A stretch of 64,000 bases of DNA, taken from NCBI GenBank assembly GCA_949825045.1, contig OX463816.1:18983243-19047242 (forward strand). Direction: 5' to 3'. The notes beneath the pieces were generated by a model that saw nothing but the letters and a program-made list of their open reading frames with translations, searched no databases and had not been told where the DNA came from. The position numbers and the translations under genes were made by a program. Of the stretch, positions 62,142 to 64,000 are shown piece after piece; position 1 is the stretch's first letter, and every line of letters begins with the position of its first letter. Origin of the DNA: Argyresthia goedartella. Lineage: Eukaryota; Arthropoda; Insecta; Lepidoptera; Argyresthiidae.

Positions 62142-62717
62142 TGTTTAATATTTATGCTTCGGAACGCACCGGTTTTTTGTTGCGCGGATCGACCGCGAGT
62201 AATCGGGACATCACTAAGCGGAAACGGACCGCAGCTGTCACTCGTACCAACGAGAGGAAAAAATTGGAGGTTATCTTTACTCTTTTCTCGTCGGGAGAAA
62301 AACAACATGTCTGCTCATGGCGTCGGGCCATTGATTGTATTTCGGTGTACCATTTACTAAATACAGGCGTCGGGCCTGGTCGGAGTGTTAATCATCTACA
62401 TCGTCGGGAAATAAGTAGATTCGCGTCAGCGGTAAAGTGATCCTTGTGGATTGGACATCGTCGTATCGGTAGCGGCGACTCCACGTGACGGCAGGCAGCA
62501 CGCCGGCGACAGCGTCGGCAGCGACGGCAAGATTCAATCCATATCCTACCCAAACTTGTGCCCTTTTCCCGTATTCCTGTCTCGAATCGAGCTTTCGATT
62601 TCCTGTCTGCGGCGACAAAGGTCAGTAACAATCATTCAACTCACTTTTCTCTCACGTGCTGGCAAAGGCCCATCCCCTCAGGATTCCACGCCGTTCGGTA
62701 GGCGTGGAAATTAATCA
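62142..62717 (+). repeat. BEL/Pao 5' LTR, about 576 bp (putative)
   Basis: Begins TGTTTAAT where gypsy gag ends and finishes ATTAATCA just before a primer-binding site. The ends form an imperfect inverted pair (TGTTTAAT / TGATTAAT). GC-rich interior. No partner LTR within the window. Confidence 0.55.
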
Positions 62718-62720
62718 TTT

Positions 62721-62738
62721 TGGTAGCAGAGCGTGGTT
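62721..62738 (+). other. BEL/Pao primer-binding site
   Basis: TGGTAGCAGAGCGTGGTT three bases after the LTR end. It begins with the TGG complementary to a tRNA CCA end. Confidence 0.65.
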
Positions 62739-63451
62739 TTCCTAGTGGGAAATCACCGATTCACGGAAGGTTGTAGGGTTGTTGCCACATGGTAGTTGGG
62801 AGAAAAGAATATCTCAGATTGGCCGGCAATCTGTTTGGCAATGAGTCTGTGGTCGGTACCACAATTAAAGTTCATTTCGGTTAGTGAAAGTATAAGTGTC
62901 AATTTAGTCAATAATAAATTTGTAGTCGGAAACTACTGTTTGTGCGCATAAAAGATTGAACAGTCATTCTGCGAAGTAACTAGATTGTATTACTTGCGGT
63001 AGAACGTCGGGTTCTACAGTACTGCAGTGTTATTTCGGTTTACACAGCAGGGTCGGGCTATTTAAGGGGTATTAAGCTGATTTTGCTGACCTCAAAGGAA
63101 GTGTGGTTCATATCGGAGGGGCCACTGCTAGAAGCCACTTATTATTTTGTATTGTTTTCATAATCAAGTTTTGTGGGTTATTTTTGTATTGTGTTTTATG
63201 GTGGCATTCTCTAATTGATTTAGAGTGTATATTATAAGGTGTATGTCCACAGGGCGACCATATTAAATATTGTTTAGTGGTTGCCTTGGTTTTTACAACT
63301 TAGTTTTAATTTCTGTGCCCAGCGCTGACGGGAAAGTGCTGGTCTCTGGCTATGCTTAGTTCGGTAGTGAAGCATAGGACCAGAAACAATTGAATTGGTA
63401 ACCATAGCACCTTCACCCTTGACGGTATTGCGGTATGGCGTCCGTGAGGAG
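62739..63451 (+). other. BEL/Pao 5' leader
   Basis: About 700 bp without a long frame, between the primer-binding site and gag. Confidence 0.5.
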
Positions 63452-64000
63452 ATGAGATGGCTCGCCCATACTCACAAGTATGTGGAGCGACCTGACATGG
63501 ACGATGTCCTGCTCAAGCGTGTGGAGGACGCAATGACAAGCGTCGGGAAGGTGTGTCGGCTGGCCGCGGAGGCTGAGGCCCTCGGGCTTACGGATGAGGC
63601 TTCGGTGGCCGCAGTGAAGCAGCTCTGCGCGGATGCTGACCAAGCGATGGAGTGCTTGGGCGACATCGAGCGTCGCGCCGAAAAAATTAAGCGGTCGCGT
63701 CGGGATGACCACGGGGAGGGTAGCGGAGACCCGCCCCCTAAGGGTGTTGTTGGACGGCTGCCACACCTGGAGATTCCGGTCTTCGGTGGGGCAATTGATG
63801 AGTGGCCGGCATTCATCAATTTATTCGATAGCCTGGTCCACGGTCGGGACGACCTGGACAACGCCTACAAGTTGGCCCTACTATTGATGGCACTGCGGGG
63901 TGAACCGAAGGAGTTGGTCGGTCACCTAACGGTTACGGCGGGCAATTATGAGATTGCCCGGGTCATATTGTTTGACCGCTACCAACACAAACGGCGGTTG
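63452..64000 (+). CDS. BEL/Pao gag, N-terminal part (runs off the window)
   Basis: 183 codons, open to the window end. Charged helical N-terminus, then a DUF1759-type gag region: RLPHLEIPVFGG, EWPAFINLFDSLVHGR, LALLLMALRGEPKELVGHL and ILFDRYQHKRRL. The frame also remains open upstream of this ATG, so the start is not certain. Distinct from the gag of the envelope-bearing element. Confidence 0.82.
   Translation, partial: MRWLAHTHKYVERPDMDDVLLKRVEDAMTSVGKVCRLAAEAEALGLTDEASVAAVKQLCADADQAMECLGDIERRAEKIKRSRRDDHGEGSGDPPPKGVVGRLPHLEIPVFGGAIDEWPAFINLFDSLVHGRDDLDNAYKLALLLMALRGEPKELVGHLTVTAGNYEIARVILFDRYQHKRRL

Noticed and set aside
62388..62714. Overlapping frames on both strands in the GC-rich segment
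   Set aside because: Lies within the putative BEL/Pao LTR, with no domain or conserved motif.
1..64000. tRNA or rRNA genes
   Set aside because: I found no cloverleaf with matching A and B boxes. The tRNA-like stretches are primer-binding sites or a SINE B box.

Overview
The window looks like moth or butterfly (Lepidoptera) nuclear DNA. It is AT-rich and intron-bearing, and it carries one recognisable host gene of the insect-specific yellow/MRJP family surrounded by transposable elements of types typical of Lepidoptera: mag-type Ty3/gypsy, BEL/Pao, Jockey- and CR1-like LINEs, a piggyBac element, and a short repeat family known from many moths. Nothing prokaryotic is present. All assignments come from reading the sequence and from remembered family features; no database was searched.

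Layout. (1) 1-7.7 kb: AT-rich DNA holding a structurally complete piggyBac-type transposon (1567-4074; intact transposase, terminal repeats, TTAA duplication), a short repeat broken by a LINE 3' end, and a 151-bp tandem duplication. (2) 7.7-11.7 kb: a Jockey-type LINE with two open frames, flanked by inverted hAT-like ends. (3) 12.2-22.5 kb: a nested block made of a copia fragment, a CR1-like LINE whose 5' half is inverted against its 3' half, and a second LINE split by a young mag-like gypsy element (18138-22313; identical 73-bp LTRs, ACGAT duplication, intact 1319-residue Gag-Pol). (4) 22.5-40.8 kb: the yellow-family gene, six coding exons on the + strand (27159-37694, about 416 residues). 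Its introns hold a degenerate reverse-transcriptase element of R2-like layout, RTE fragments, a dead Tc1-like transposon and short repeats. A perfect 4 x 40-bp minisatellite and several hairpins or MITEs flank the gene. (5) 40.8-64 kb: a deep nest. An old minus-strand BEL/Pao element (pieces at 42.2-42.99, 51.2-52.1 and 60.7-61.07 kb) was split by a head-to-tail pair of LINEs (42988-51205) and by a young BEL/Pao element that carries an envelope gene (52079-60696). A truncated plus-strand gypsy and then another BEL/Pao element follow to the window edge.

Most notable is the 8.6-kb BEL/Pao element at 52079-60696. It has two 232-bp LTRs with no difference I could see, a GTTAC target duplication, and one uninterrupted 2532-codon frame running Gag-protease-RT-RNase H-integrase and straight into a fusion-glycoprotein-like envelope with a furin-type site and a membrane anchor. 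It looks like a recently inserted, possibly still competent, endogenous retrovirus-like element.

The elements do not form a pathway together. The host content is the yellow gene, and the rest records successive insertions whose order can be read from who interrupts whom.
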